DNA of 64,000 nucleotides from Bacteroidaceae bacterium (GTDB lineage: Bacteria > Bacteroidota > Bacteroidia > Bacteroidales > Bacteroidaceae). The stretch is taken from assembly GCA_017540585.1 (NCBI GenBank), contig JAFYAT010000085.1, positions 1 to 64,000 on the forward strand, in the 5' to 3' direction. Made by a program: the position numbers and the translations under genes. Shown here piece by piece: positions 34,441-42,129 of this stretch (its first letter is position 1; every line of letters begins with the position of its first letter). The notes beneath the pieces were generated by a model. It saw only the letters and a list, made by a program, of their open reading frames with translations, made no database searches and was not told where the DNA came from.

Positions 34441-36336
34441 ATGAGGAAATGGCGTATTGAGGACTCCAACGAACTTTATGGAATAAATGGTTGGGGTGTT
34501 AACTATTTTCGTATAAATGATAAGGGTAATGTAGCTGTCACTCCTCGTAAGGACGGGGTAGAGGTTGACCTCAAGGAAGTGATGGACGACCTTGCCCTGA
34601 GGGATGTATCTGCACCAGTACTTGTACGTTTCCCTGACATCATAGACAACCGTATCGAAAAGACGGCTATCTGTTTTGAGAAGGCAAGTAAGGAGTATGG
34701 TTATACTGCGGAGAACTTTATCATCTATCCTATCAAGGTAAACCAGATAAATCCTGTAGTAGAGGAGGTTATCAAGCACGGAAAGAAGTTCAACCTCGGT
34801 CTTGAGGCAGGTTCTAAGCCTGAGCTCCATGCTGTCCTTGCTGTCAATATGAACAGCGACTCTCTCATCATCTGTAATGGTTATAAGGATGAGAGTTATA
34901 TCGAACTTGCACTTCTTGCCCAGAAGATGGGTAAGAGAATCTATATTGTCGTAGAGAAATTCAACGAACTTGAGATTATCACTCGTGTAGCCAAGCGTCT
35001 TAACGTGCGCCCAAATATGGGTATTCGTATCAAGTTGGCTGCAAGTGGTAGCGGAAAGTGGGAAGAGAGTGGTGGCGATGCCAGCAAGTTTGGTCTCACA
35101 TCAGGTGAGCTTCTTACTGCTCTCAGCTATATTGAGGACAATGGCATGAAGGATTGCCTCAAGCTTATCCACTTCCATATCGGTTCGCAGATTACCAAGA
35201 TCCGTCGTATTCAGAATGCTCTACGTGAGGCAAGTATGTTCTACATCCAGTTGCACAAGCTCGGTTATAACGTAGAGTTTGTTGACTGTGGCGGTGGACT
35301 TGGTGTTGACTATGACGGTAGTCGTTCAAGCAACTCAGAAAGTTCAGTAAACTACTCTATTCAGGAGTACGTTAATAACTGTGTATATACATTCGTTGAG
35401 GCAGCAAACAACAACAATGTACCTCAGCCAAACATCATCACAGAGGGTGGACGTTCACTCGCTGCTCACCATTCAGTACTCATCATGGAGGTATTGGAGA
35501 CAGCTGTCGTTCCTGCTATGCCAGAAGAGTTTGAGGTAAGCGAGAATGACCACGAACTTGCAAAAGACTTGTACGATATATGGTGCAATCTCAATGTACG
35601 TAATATGCTTGAGAACTGGCATGATGCACAGCAGATTCGTGAGGAGGCTCTTGACCTCTTTGCTCACGGTATGCTTGACCTTCGTACACGTGCTGAGATA
35701 GAACGTATGTACTGGGCTGTTGCACGCGAAATCAATAGTCTTGCACACACGTTGAAGCATATACCAGAGGAGTTCCACTCACTCGACAAGCTTCTTGCCG
35801 ATAAGTATTTCTGTAACTTCTCACTCTTCCATTCACTGCCTGACTCATGGGCTATTGACCAGATATTCCCAATCATGCCTATCCAGCGTCTTGATGAGCG
35901 TCCTGACCGTAATGCTACGCTTCAGGATATCACTTGTGACTCTGACGGTAAGATTGCCAACTTCTCTATCGAGAGTGGTGTAAGTCATTTCATTCCTGTT
36001 CATTCATTGGACAAGAAGAAGGGCAGCTACTACATCGGTGTGTTCCTCGTAGGTGCTTATCAGGAGATTCTCGGCGATATGCACAACCTCTTCGGTGATA
36101 CTAATGCTGTTCACATCACTACGGATAAGGACGGTTATCATATCAACAACATCATAGATGGTGAGACTGTGGCAGATGTACTCTCATTTGTACAGTACGA
36201 GCCAAAGAAGATGGTGCGTAGTCTTGAGATATGGACTAAGCAGGCTATCAAGGAGGGTAAGATTACCCTTGACGAGGGTAAGGAGTTCCTTGACACATAC
36301 CGTAGTGGTCTCTATGGCTATACATATCTTGAATAA
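34441..36336 (+). CDS. speA: Biosynthetic arginine decarboxylase
   Basis: 631 aa, the usual length. A PLP-dependent fold III enzyme: IYPIKVNQ near 98-105 contains the PLP lysine, GLEAGSKPEL follows, and GSQI, VDCGGGLGVDYDGS and the EGGRSLAAHHSVLI segment are characteristic. It converts arginine to agmatine for polyamine synthesis. A terminator follows. Confidence 0.95.
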   Translation: MRKWRIEDSNELYGINGWGVNYFRINDKGNVAVTPRKDGVEVDLKEVMDDLALRDVSAPVLVRFPDIIDNRIEKTAICFEKASKEYGYTAENFIIYPIKVNQINPVVEEVIKHGKKFNLGLEAGSKPELHAVLAVNMNSDSLIICNGYKDESYIELALLAQKMGKRIYIVVEKFNELEIITRVAKRLNVRPNMGIRIKLAASGSGKWEESGGDASKFGLTSGELLTALSYIEDNGMKDCLKLIHFHIGSQITKIRRIQNALREASMFYIQLHKLGYNVEFVDCGGGLGVDYDGSRSSNSESSVNYSIQEYVNNCVYTFVEAANNNNVPQPNIITEGGRSLAAHHSVLIMEVLETAVVPAMPEEFEVSENDHELAKDLYDIWCNLNVRNMLENWHDAQQIREEALDLFAHGMLDLRTRAEIERMYWAVAREINSLAHTLKHIPEEFHSLDKLLADKYFCNFSLFHSLPDSWAIDQIFPIMPIQRLDERPDRNATLQDITCDSDGKIANFSIESGVSHFIPVHSLDKKKGSYYIGVFLVGAYQEILGDMHNLFGDTNAVHITTDKDGYHINNIIDGETVADVLSFVQYEPKKMVRSLEIWTKQAIKEGKITLDEGKEFLDTYRSGLYGYTYLE

Positions 36337-36365
36337 TAACGTAACAGACAATTATACAACAGAAG

Positions 36366-36393
36366 ACGGGTTGGTTCTGCTAATCCGTTTTTT
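36366..36393 (+). terminator. Intrinsic terminator after speA
   Basis: Stem ACGGGTT/AATCCGT (one G-T pair) with an 8-9 nt loop, then TTTTTC. Confidence 0.6.
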
Positions 36394-36407
36394 CATTTGA
36401 TAGACTT

Positions 36408-37877
36408 ATGGCTAATCTAAAGTCACTTGTGAAGGATACTGCCATCTACGGTATGTCTTCCATCGTGGGTAGATTTCTTAACTACCTACTTGTTCCACTC
36501 TACACCAATGTTATTTCGGCTGAGAGCGGTGGCTATGGTGTGGTAACAAACCTCTATTCATACGTGGCACTGATAATGGCTTTCCTTACCTTTGGTATGG
36601 AAACTACATTCTTTCGTTATGCCAATGATGAAAAGGAGAATCCGGATACTGTTTTTTCAACAACGATGGCAATGGTCAGTTCATTAGCATTGACATTCCT
36701 TGCGATTGTGTTCATCTTTGTCAATCCACTATGCGATGCAATAGGTTATGCAAATCATCATGACTATGTCCTTATGATGGCATCTGTCGTGACGCTTGAT
36801 GCAATACAGTCAATACCATTCTGCTATCTTCGTTTCAAGAAACGTCCAATCAAGTTTGCCTTCATCAAACTCTTGTTCATAGCAATGAACATATCGCTTA
36901 ATTTGATATATTTCATTTTACTCAAGAAGACAGATGTATTCTATGTATTCTCTCTCAATCTGGTTTGTACAGCCTTTATGAGTGTATTCTTCATTCCTGA
37001 GGTTATATCTGTGAAGTGGAAGGTTGATTTCAGTCTCTTGTTCCGTATGTTCCATTATTCATGGCCTATACTCGTGCTTAGTGTGACTGCTGTGCTAAAT
37101 CAGGCTTTTGATAAGATAATCTTCCCTTGGGCTTATACACGTACAGGTGAATATACGATAGACGAGGCAAACACCCAACTTGGTATCTATGGTGCATGTG
37201 TAAAGGTAGCACTTATCATGGCTATGATTACTCAAGCTTTCCGATATGCCTACGAGCCTATAGTCTTCGCCAAGAGCAAAGATGGTGACAGTAAGGAGTA
37301 CTATGCTGTTGCAATGAAGTATTTCGTTATATTTACACTCTTTGCATTCCTTTGCGTGGTAGGTTATCTTGACATATTGAAGTATGTAATAGCTAAGGAT
37401 TACCATGACGGTCTCAACACAGTTCCTATCGTCATGGCAGCAGAGATAATGATGGGTATATACTTCAATCTGTCATTCTGGTACAAGCTCATAGACAAGA
37501 CATTCTGGGGAACAGTATTCTCTCTCACAGGTTGTTTGGTACTCGTTGCCGTAAACATAGTCTTTGTGCCTAAATACGGCTATATGGCGTGTGCATGGGG
37601 CGGATTCTCGGCATACGCTACTGCTATGACTCTTTGTTATATCGTAGGTAGGTTCAAGAATCCTATTGAGTATGACCTCAAGAGCATCGGTACTTATGTA
37701 CTCATCACAGCCTTGTTCTTTGTGGCAATGCAGCTTTCAGCGTATTATATTGTCTCAGTACCTCTACGACTTGTTATCAACACTGTCATCATCCTCTTGT
37801 TTGTGGCTCATGTAATATATCATGACCTACCACTTGCAAGTCTTCCGGTGGTAGGGAAGTACTTCAGGAAAAAATAG
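36408..37877 (+). CDS. Polysaccharide flippase (Wzx/MOP family)
   Basis: 489 aa with about fourteen membrane helices. The start LVKDTAIYGMSSIVGRFLNYLLVPLYTNVI and GMETTFFRYA are typical of the oligosaccharide flippases of the MOP superfamily, which move lipid-linked sugars across the inner membrane. No polysaccharide cluster adjoins it, so it could serve O-antigen, exopolysaccharide or another lipid-linked substrate. Confidence 0.85.
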   Translation: MANLKSLVKDTAIYGMSSIVGRFLNYLLVPLYTNVISAESGGYGVVTNLYSYVALIMAFLTFGMETTFFRYANDEKENPDTVFSTTMAMVSSLALTFLAIVFIFVNPLCDAIGYANHHDYVLMMASVVTLDAIQSIPFCYLRFKKRPIKFAFIKLLFIAMNISLNLIYFILLKKTDVFYVFSLNLVCTAFMSVFFIPEVISVKWKVDFSLLFRMFHYSWPILVLSVTAVLNQAFDKIIFPWAYTRTGEYTIDEANTQLGIYGACVKVALIMAMITQAFRYAYEPIVFAKSKDGDSKEYYAVAMKYFVIFTLFAFLCVVGYLDILKYVIAKDYHDGLNTVPIVMAAEIMMGIYFNLSFWYKLIDKTFWGTVFSLTGCLVLVAVNIVFVPKYGYMACAWGGFSAYATAMTLCYIVGRFKNPIEYDLKSIGTYVLITALFFVAMQLSAYYIVSVPLRLVINTVIILLFVAHVIYHDLPLASLPVVGKYFRKK

Positions 37878-37879
37878 AA

Positions 37880-38050
37880 GACCCCACCCCAGCCCTCCCT
37901 ATAGGGAGGGGGCTTGGTTACTATGTTCGCTGAAAGAATTTAAAAGTTCGAGTGTAGCAACAGCTCAATAGAACATAAAAACTAAAGAACTTACAAACCG
38001 ACAAACTTACAAACTCAAAAACTCAAAAACTAAAGAACTTACAAACTCAG
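37880..38050. repeat. REP-like palindrome plus single-arm A-rich repeat
   Basis: GACCCCACCCCAGCCCTCCCTATAGGGAGGGGGC at 37880-37913, then from about 37978 the AAACTTACAAACTCAAAAAC units of the low-complexity family, which form the leader of the S46 peptidase gene. Confidence 0.55.
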
Positions 38051-38056
38051 ACTAAT

Positions 38057-40195
38057 ATGAAAAAATTATTCACAAGCATGTTTCTTGCAGCAAGTACCAT
38101 TTTCCTTGCAGGCTCTGCCAAGGCAGACGAAGGAATGTGGGTTGTCGGAAACATATCTGCAAGTACAGACTCTGTACTTCACAGCCTCGGACTTGAACTT
38201 ACTGCCGAGCAGCTTTATTCTGCTGATGCCCCTTCACTCAGCAATGTTGTCGTTCAGTTTGGCGGCTTCTGTTCCGGTGCTGTCGTTTCACCAAATGGAC
38301 TTGTATTTACTAACCACCATTGTGGATTCGGTTCTATACAGAGCAATTCTTCCGTTAAGCATGACTATCTCAAGAATGGTTTCATTGCTAAGAGCTATAA
38401 GGAAGAACTTCCTAATGAGGGTCTCTACGTACTTTTCCATATCAAGACAGTTGATGTAACTGACAAGATTCTCGGACAGATTCCTGCTGGCGTTACTGGC
38501 GAAGCACGTGCACACATGATAGATTCTCTTGCTCTCGATATTGAGAATATCGTTAATTGCCAGAATGAGGGTCTTCAGGGCGAAGTAAGCCCATTCTACA
38601 AGGGTTCTAAGTATTTCCTCAGCGTATATCAGCGTTATGATGATGTACGCCTCGTATGCGCACCTCCACAGTGTCTCGGTAAGTACGGTGGTGATACTGA
38701 CAACTGGATGTGGCCACGTCAGACATGTGACTTCTCAGTGTTCCGTATCTATGCTGGCAAGGATAACCGTCCTGCAGCATATTCTAAGGACAACGTACCT
38801 TTCAAACCTCTTACTTATGCCAAGGTATCTACTCAGGGATTCAAGGAAGGTGACTACGTCATGACAATGGGTTATCCTGGCTCTACAGACCGCTACCTCA
38901 GTAGCTATGGTATCTGGAACACTATGCGTTGCACAAATGATGTGCGCTATCAGGTGCGCGGTGTGAAACTTGACATCATCAATGCTGCAATGCGTTCAAG
39001 CGATGCCCTCCGTATCATGTATGCATCAAAGCAAGCAAGCAGTTCAAACTACTGGAAATTCTCACTTGGTCAGAACACTGCACTCGACAATCTCAAGGTG
39101 CTTGACGAGAAGCGTGCTCTTGAGGCTCAGATACAGAAGTGGGTTATGGAAGATACCGTTGCACGTCGTCAGTACGTTGGTATCCTCGATTCTCTCAAGG
39201 TTATCTATGAGCGCAATTTCAATGTGACATATACTCGCAACCTCTTTGTTGAGTCATTCATAAGCGGTTCTGATATTCTTAACTTCGTCCTCTACCGCAA
39301 TATGTATGGTACTTATGCAGGTGACAAGCCTTTTGGTGAGCGTGCTGCACAGGCTTACAAGGACCTTGACGTCGCTACTGATAAGAAGGTGTTTGCTGCA
39401 CTTTTGAAGAACTACCTCGACAAGGTACCAGAGGAGCGCTTCAAGCCAAAGGACATCGTTCATGAGATTGACTCTGCCTTCGGTGGCAATGTTGATGCAT
39501 ACGTTGATGCACTCTACGACAAGTCTGTATTCTCAAAGCCAGAATCACTTACGGGCTATACTCAGTTCTCTGAGGTGGCAAAGGACCCAATGGTTGACTT
39601 CGCCATGTCACTTGCCCAGCTTCTTGGTGACCTCTACTTGGGAAGCAGTACTTACGAGTATGAGCGTCTTCTCGGTGATGCACTCCGTGAGATGAATCAT
39701 TCAAAGGATTATTATCCAGATGCAAACTTCACTCTCCGTATGAGCTATGGTGTGTTTGAGCCTATCAATTTTGCACCAGGCACTACAGGACTCAAGGAGG
39801 AGGCACGTAACCTTGTCACTACTCCACAGTCATTCATCAATAAGCATGACCGTGAACCAGAGAATTATGACTATGAACTTATTGATCCAGTGTATAAGTG
39901 GATGAAGTCTGGTAAGTTCTCTGCCAAGTATATTGACCCAGAAACAGGCAAGTTGCCACTCTGTTACCTCACTACAAATGATATCACTGGTGGTAACTCA
40001 GGTTCAGGAATGTATGACGGCAAGGGTCGTCTCGTAGGTCTTGCCTTTGACGGTAACTGGGAAGCAATGTCTGGAGACATCAAGTTTGACCGTAACCTCC
40101 AGCGTTGTATTGGTGTTGATGTTCGCTGGATTCTCTCCGTCATCGAGGATTACTTCAAGGGTAAGAACCTCATCAAGGAAATGACTATCGAATAA
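38057..40195 (+). CDS. S46 family dipeptidyl-peptidase (DPP7/DPP11)
   Basis: 712 aa with signal peptide (LFTSMFLAASTIFLAGSAKA). Catalytic triad visible: His in FTNHHCGF, Asp in RQTCDFSVFRIY, Ser in TGGNSGSG. The family is found mainly in Bacteroidetes and releases dipeptides from peptide N termini in the periplasm for amino acid uptake. The residue after FD in FDGNWEAM is Gly. As I recall, Gly at this position marks DPP7-type (broad/hydrophobic) and Arg marks DPP11 (acidic) specificity, so DPP7 type is favoured. Confidence 0.9.
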   Translation: MKKLFTSMFLAASTIFLAGSAKADEGMWVVGNISASTDSVLHSLGLELTAEQLYSADAPSLSNVVVQFGGFCSGAVVSPNGLVFTNHHCGFGSIQSNSSVKHDYLKNGFIAKSYKEELPNEGLYVLFHIKTVDVTDKILGQIPAGVTGEARAHMIDSLALDIENIVNCQNEGLQGEVSPFYKGSKYFLSVYQRYDDVRLVCAPPQCLGKYGGDTDNWMWPRQTCDFSVFRIYAGKDNRPAAYSKDNVPFKPLTYAKVSTQGFKEGDYVMTMGYPGSTDRYLSSYGIWNTMRCTNDVRYQVRGVKLDIINAAMRSSDALRIMYASKQASSSNYWKFSLGQNTALDNLKVLDEKRALEAQIQKWVMEDTVARRQYVGILDSLKVIYERNFNVTYTRNLFVESFISGSDILNFVLYRNMYGTYAGDKPFGERAAQAYKDLDVATDKKVFAALLKNYLDKVPEERFKPKDIVHEIDSAFGGNVDAYVDALYDKSVFSKPESLTGYTQFSEVAKDPMVDFAMSLAQLLGDLYLGSSTYEYERLLGDALREMNHSKDYYPDANFTLRMSYGVFEPINFAPGTTGLKEEARNLVTTPQSFINKHDREPENYDYELIDPVYKWMKSGKFSAKYIDPETGKLPLCYLTTNDITGGNSGSGMYDGKGRLVGLAFDGNWEAMSGDIKFDRNLQRCIGVDVRWILSVIEDYFKGKNLIKEMTIE

Positions 40196-40221
40196 AGTCT
40201 CTTGACTTTCAGATTTCTATA

Positions 40222-40273
40222 AACGAAAATTCAGAAAATTAAAGAAAATTCTTTGGCTTTCTGAGTTTTCGTT
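40222..40273. repeat. Short palindrome E4, ends of the GAACGAAAATT family
   Basis: AACGAAAATTCAGAAAATTAAAGAAAATT faces CTTTCTGAGTTTTCGTT with almost no interior, an empty or collapsed version of the elements at 19815 and 22833. Confidence 0.6.
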
Positions 40274-40320
40274 TTTTTGTTCCCTCTGTATTCCGTACTC
40301 TTTGTTCTTTGTGATTTTTT

Positions 40321-40534
40321 AACCACGAATTACACTAATTATCACTAATTTAGTAACTCGTGACTGTGTTATTACACGAAGAATTGCCAAGCAATTACGA
40401 ATTACACGAATCTGGAACAACGATATGACCCCGGATGGCATTCGTGTTATTCGCAGACAACACGAGTTGTCTTGGTGTAATAAAAACAAAATGATAGGAC
40501 TTGAAGTTCGTGTTCATTCGTGGAATTCGTGGTT
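40321..40534. repeat. 214-bp repeat, inverted copy of 14646-14862
   Basis: Read on the minus strand, this segment follows 14646-14862 almost base for base: ACCACGAATT, the AACACGAAC block, the central GACAACTCGTGTTGTC, CCATCCGG, AATTCGTAATTG and TTCTTCGTGTAAT occur in the same order. Its own ends are inverted (ACCACGAATTACAC / GGAATTCGTGGT). The two copies lie 25.7 kb apart. Confidence 0.75.
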
Positions 40535-40736
40535 GAGCTTTTTTACATAGAATTTCCCCTCTAATTCTCGCTTTTCCATTCCGCCATGACACACTTTTCT
40601 ACCCCCATGTCTTCGACAATCCTTCGTGCATCCTTCGTACTGCCCCTCTCTGTTATTCGTGCATGGAAGGAAAGGAAGACATTGCAAAGATACTGTAGTT
40701 TTTGCTGTCTGCCAAGGAATTTTTGAGCGTGATTTC

Positions 40737-40776
40737 CGATTCGAACCGATTCCGACCGATTCGAACCGATTCTTCG
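40737..40776. repeat. Four 10-bp CGATTC(N4) repeats before DUF4248 promoter 2
   Basis: CGATTCGAAC, CGATTCCGAC, CGATTCGAAC, CGATTCTTCG follow without gaps. The first copy of the locus has two such units at 17942-17961 in the same place, just upstream of the -33 element, so the number of units changes between copies. Confidence 0.7.
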
Positions 40777-40783
40777 TAAATTA

Positions 40784-40815
40784 TTTGGCTATGTCGCAGA
40801 AAATCACTATATTTG
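40784..40815 (+). promoter_or_regulatory. Promoter of DUF4248 gene 2
   Basis: TTTG at 40784-40787, 20-bp spacer, TATATTTG at 40808-40815; the counterpart of 17969-18000. Confidence 0.8.
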
Positions 40816-40858
40816 TAGTGTCATTTCGAGGGACTTTACAAACACAAACACAAAAAAT

Positions 40859-41071
40859 ATGAAGAAGGAATTTGTATCAAAACGGGATTTGGGTATGGCA
40901 TATTTCCCGAATCTTGAGCCGATGTCGGCAAGGCATAAGTTGTGTAGTCTCATTCATGGCGATTCGACTCTTTTTCGTCGTTTGACACAAATGGGATATC
41001 GTAAATCTTCCAAGTGCTTTAGCCCTAATCAGTTAGAGGCGATTTTTGAGCGTCTTGGAATGCCTTGGTGA
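40859..41071 (+). CDS. DUF4248 protein, copy 2
   Basis: 70 aa with the same ends as copy 1 (EFVSKRDLGMAYFPN and SKCFSPNQLEAIFERLGMPW) but a diverged middle (SARHKLCSLIHGDSTLFRRLTQMGY). The frame is intact, and promoter and downstream block are kept, so it is probably still expressed. The companion genes of copy 1 (133-aa, 117-aa, helicase, primase) are absent here. Confidence 0.8.
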   Translation: MKKEFVSKRDLGMAYFPNLEPMSARHKLCSLIHGDSTLFRRLTQMGYRKSSKCFSPNQLEAIFERLGMPW

Positions 41072-41075
41072 GCAG

Positions 41076-41385
41076 TTGGGTGTTTTTTGGGGTGTTTTTT
41101 GGGGTGGATTTTTTTGCGGACTCAATATTGTGTAATTCATCTTGTTAAGTGCCAAAAATGCCCTCAGGGTGTTTTTTCCTTTTAAAAACCTTATCATGTG
41201 CGCGTGCGTGAGATGAATAGGTAATAAATATAAATAACCACGCGTATATATAATCGCGGGGGTTAAAAAAAAGTTTTTTCGCGTTTTCACACACCCAAGG
41301 GCAAAAATGAGGTTTTACGGATTGAATGTCATGTGATTAGCTTTGTGAAAAAATCCACCCAAAAATCCACCCCAAAAAACACCCA
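41076..41385. repeat. 310-bp block with long inverted arms, copy 2
   Basis: The left arm 41076-41115 and right arm 41348-41385 pair (GGGTGTTTTTTGGGGTG against CACCCCAAAAAACACCC, continuing into GGGTGGATTTTTT / AAAAAATCCACCC). The interior is nearly identical to copy 1, including the TATATATAATCGCGGGGG segment. Differences in the two arms of each copy tend to keep pairing possible. Confidence 0.7.
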
Positions 41386-41397
41386 AGTGCTCCCAAA

Positions 41398-41463
41398 AGC
41401 CCCCCGACCCCCGAACTTAGCGAAGCGGTCTCACTGACCGCAGGGAAGTAACGGGGCGGCCAT
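41398..41463. repeat. Boundary repeat, inverted copy of 16810-16879
   Basis: AGCCCCCCGACCCCCGAACTTAGCGAAGCGG...GGGAAGTAACGGGGCGGCC matches the reverse complement of 16810-16879 with few changes. It follows the 310-bp block by about 12 bp, while the corresponding sequence after copy 1 is only the short GCCCCCCTTCGGGGG hairpin. Confidence 0.55.
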
Positions 41464-41642
41464 CCGGATGAGGTTAGCGAGTGATTATCAACAAGAAGTG
41501 ATACCGTTTTCTCCGAAGCGGACGCTTCGGGCACTGTGGCGAGCTGAGTCAGGATGCCCCCTGAATGGGGGAGGGAGAAGTTACACTACTCGTTGGTGGA
41601 AGTAATTCTGAATTTTGAATTTTGAATTAAGAATTTTTTTCA

Positions 41643-41693
41643 AACCCGTACCCAACCCGTACCCGTTTTTTAAAAAACAAGTTCGTACCTTTG
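41643..41693 (+). promoter_or_regulatory. Orphan copy of the 117-aa gene promoter
   Basis: Two tandem AACCCGTACCC units (41643-41653, 41654-41664) and TACCTTTG (41686-41693), the same as at 19288-19338. The identity stops about 15 bp later, where a REP doublet begins, so the gene once behind it has been lost. Confidence 0.65.
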
Positions 41694-41710
41694 CAATGTT
41701 GAAAGATAAA

Positions 41711-41830
41711 GACCCACCCTGACCCTCCCTACATGGAGGGAACAAGATTGCTTGTTTTCGTAATCAGATTATGGAAATCAGCAGACAATGTAATTCAGTC
41801 CCCTCCCTGTTGGGAGGGTCAGGGTGGGTC
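41711..41830. repeat. 120-bp REP doublet, copy A
   Basis: It opens GACCCACCCTGACCCTCCCT and closes with the complement (AGGGAGGGTCAGGGTGGGTC in the best copy). The middle contains AACAAGATTGCTTGTT, a TGGAAATCAGC block and CAGTCCCCTCCCT. Copies B and C are at 44900-45020 and 48668-48789, all in the same orientation. Confidence 0.75.
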
Positions 41831-41933
41831 CGCTATACGTAATAAAATCAGGTTATAGCCTGAATCTGTGGCAATTTTGCGAGGAAAAATGTTATTTATG
41901 ACGGAATTGTTATTATATTTGATTTATCCTTTG

Positions 41934-41941
41934 TATCTTTG
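41934..41941 (+). promoter_or_regulatory. Promoter -7 element upstream of the TPR gene
   Basis: TATCTTTG, about 190 bp before the TPR gene start. No well-spaced -33 is seen. A half REP (CCCTCCACAGAGGAAGG, then GGTGGGTC) lies in the leader near 42050-42078. Apart from these features I see nothing in 41831-42129. Confidence 0.45.
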
Positions 41942-42129
41942 CAGCAGAGAAAATGAAAATGTATTATCATCGATAAATAAATTTCGTAAGGATAGATTTA
42001 GTGTTTGGCGGTTATAGGGTTAGAATGACCATGACCGGATTGTAGTGTTCCCTCCACAGAGGAAGGACAGCGGTGGGTCTTAACCTCACAACCTTAAAAC
42101 ATCAGTAAAGACTTGCGAACATCAGAAAT

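Noticed and set aside
16810..41463. A 24.6-kb composite transposon bounded by the inverted C/G-rich repeats at 16810 and 41398
   Set aside because: The interval holds essential genes (topA, ruvB, aroK), there is no transposase, and related repeats occur at other places such as 21536.
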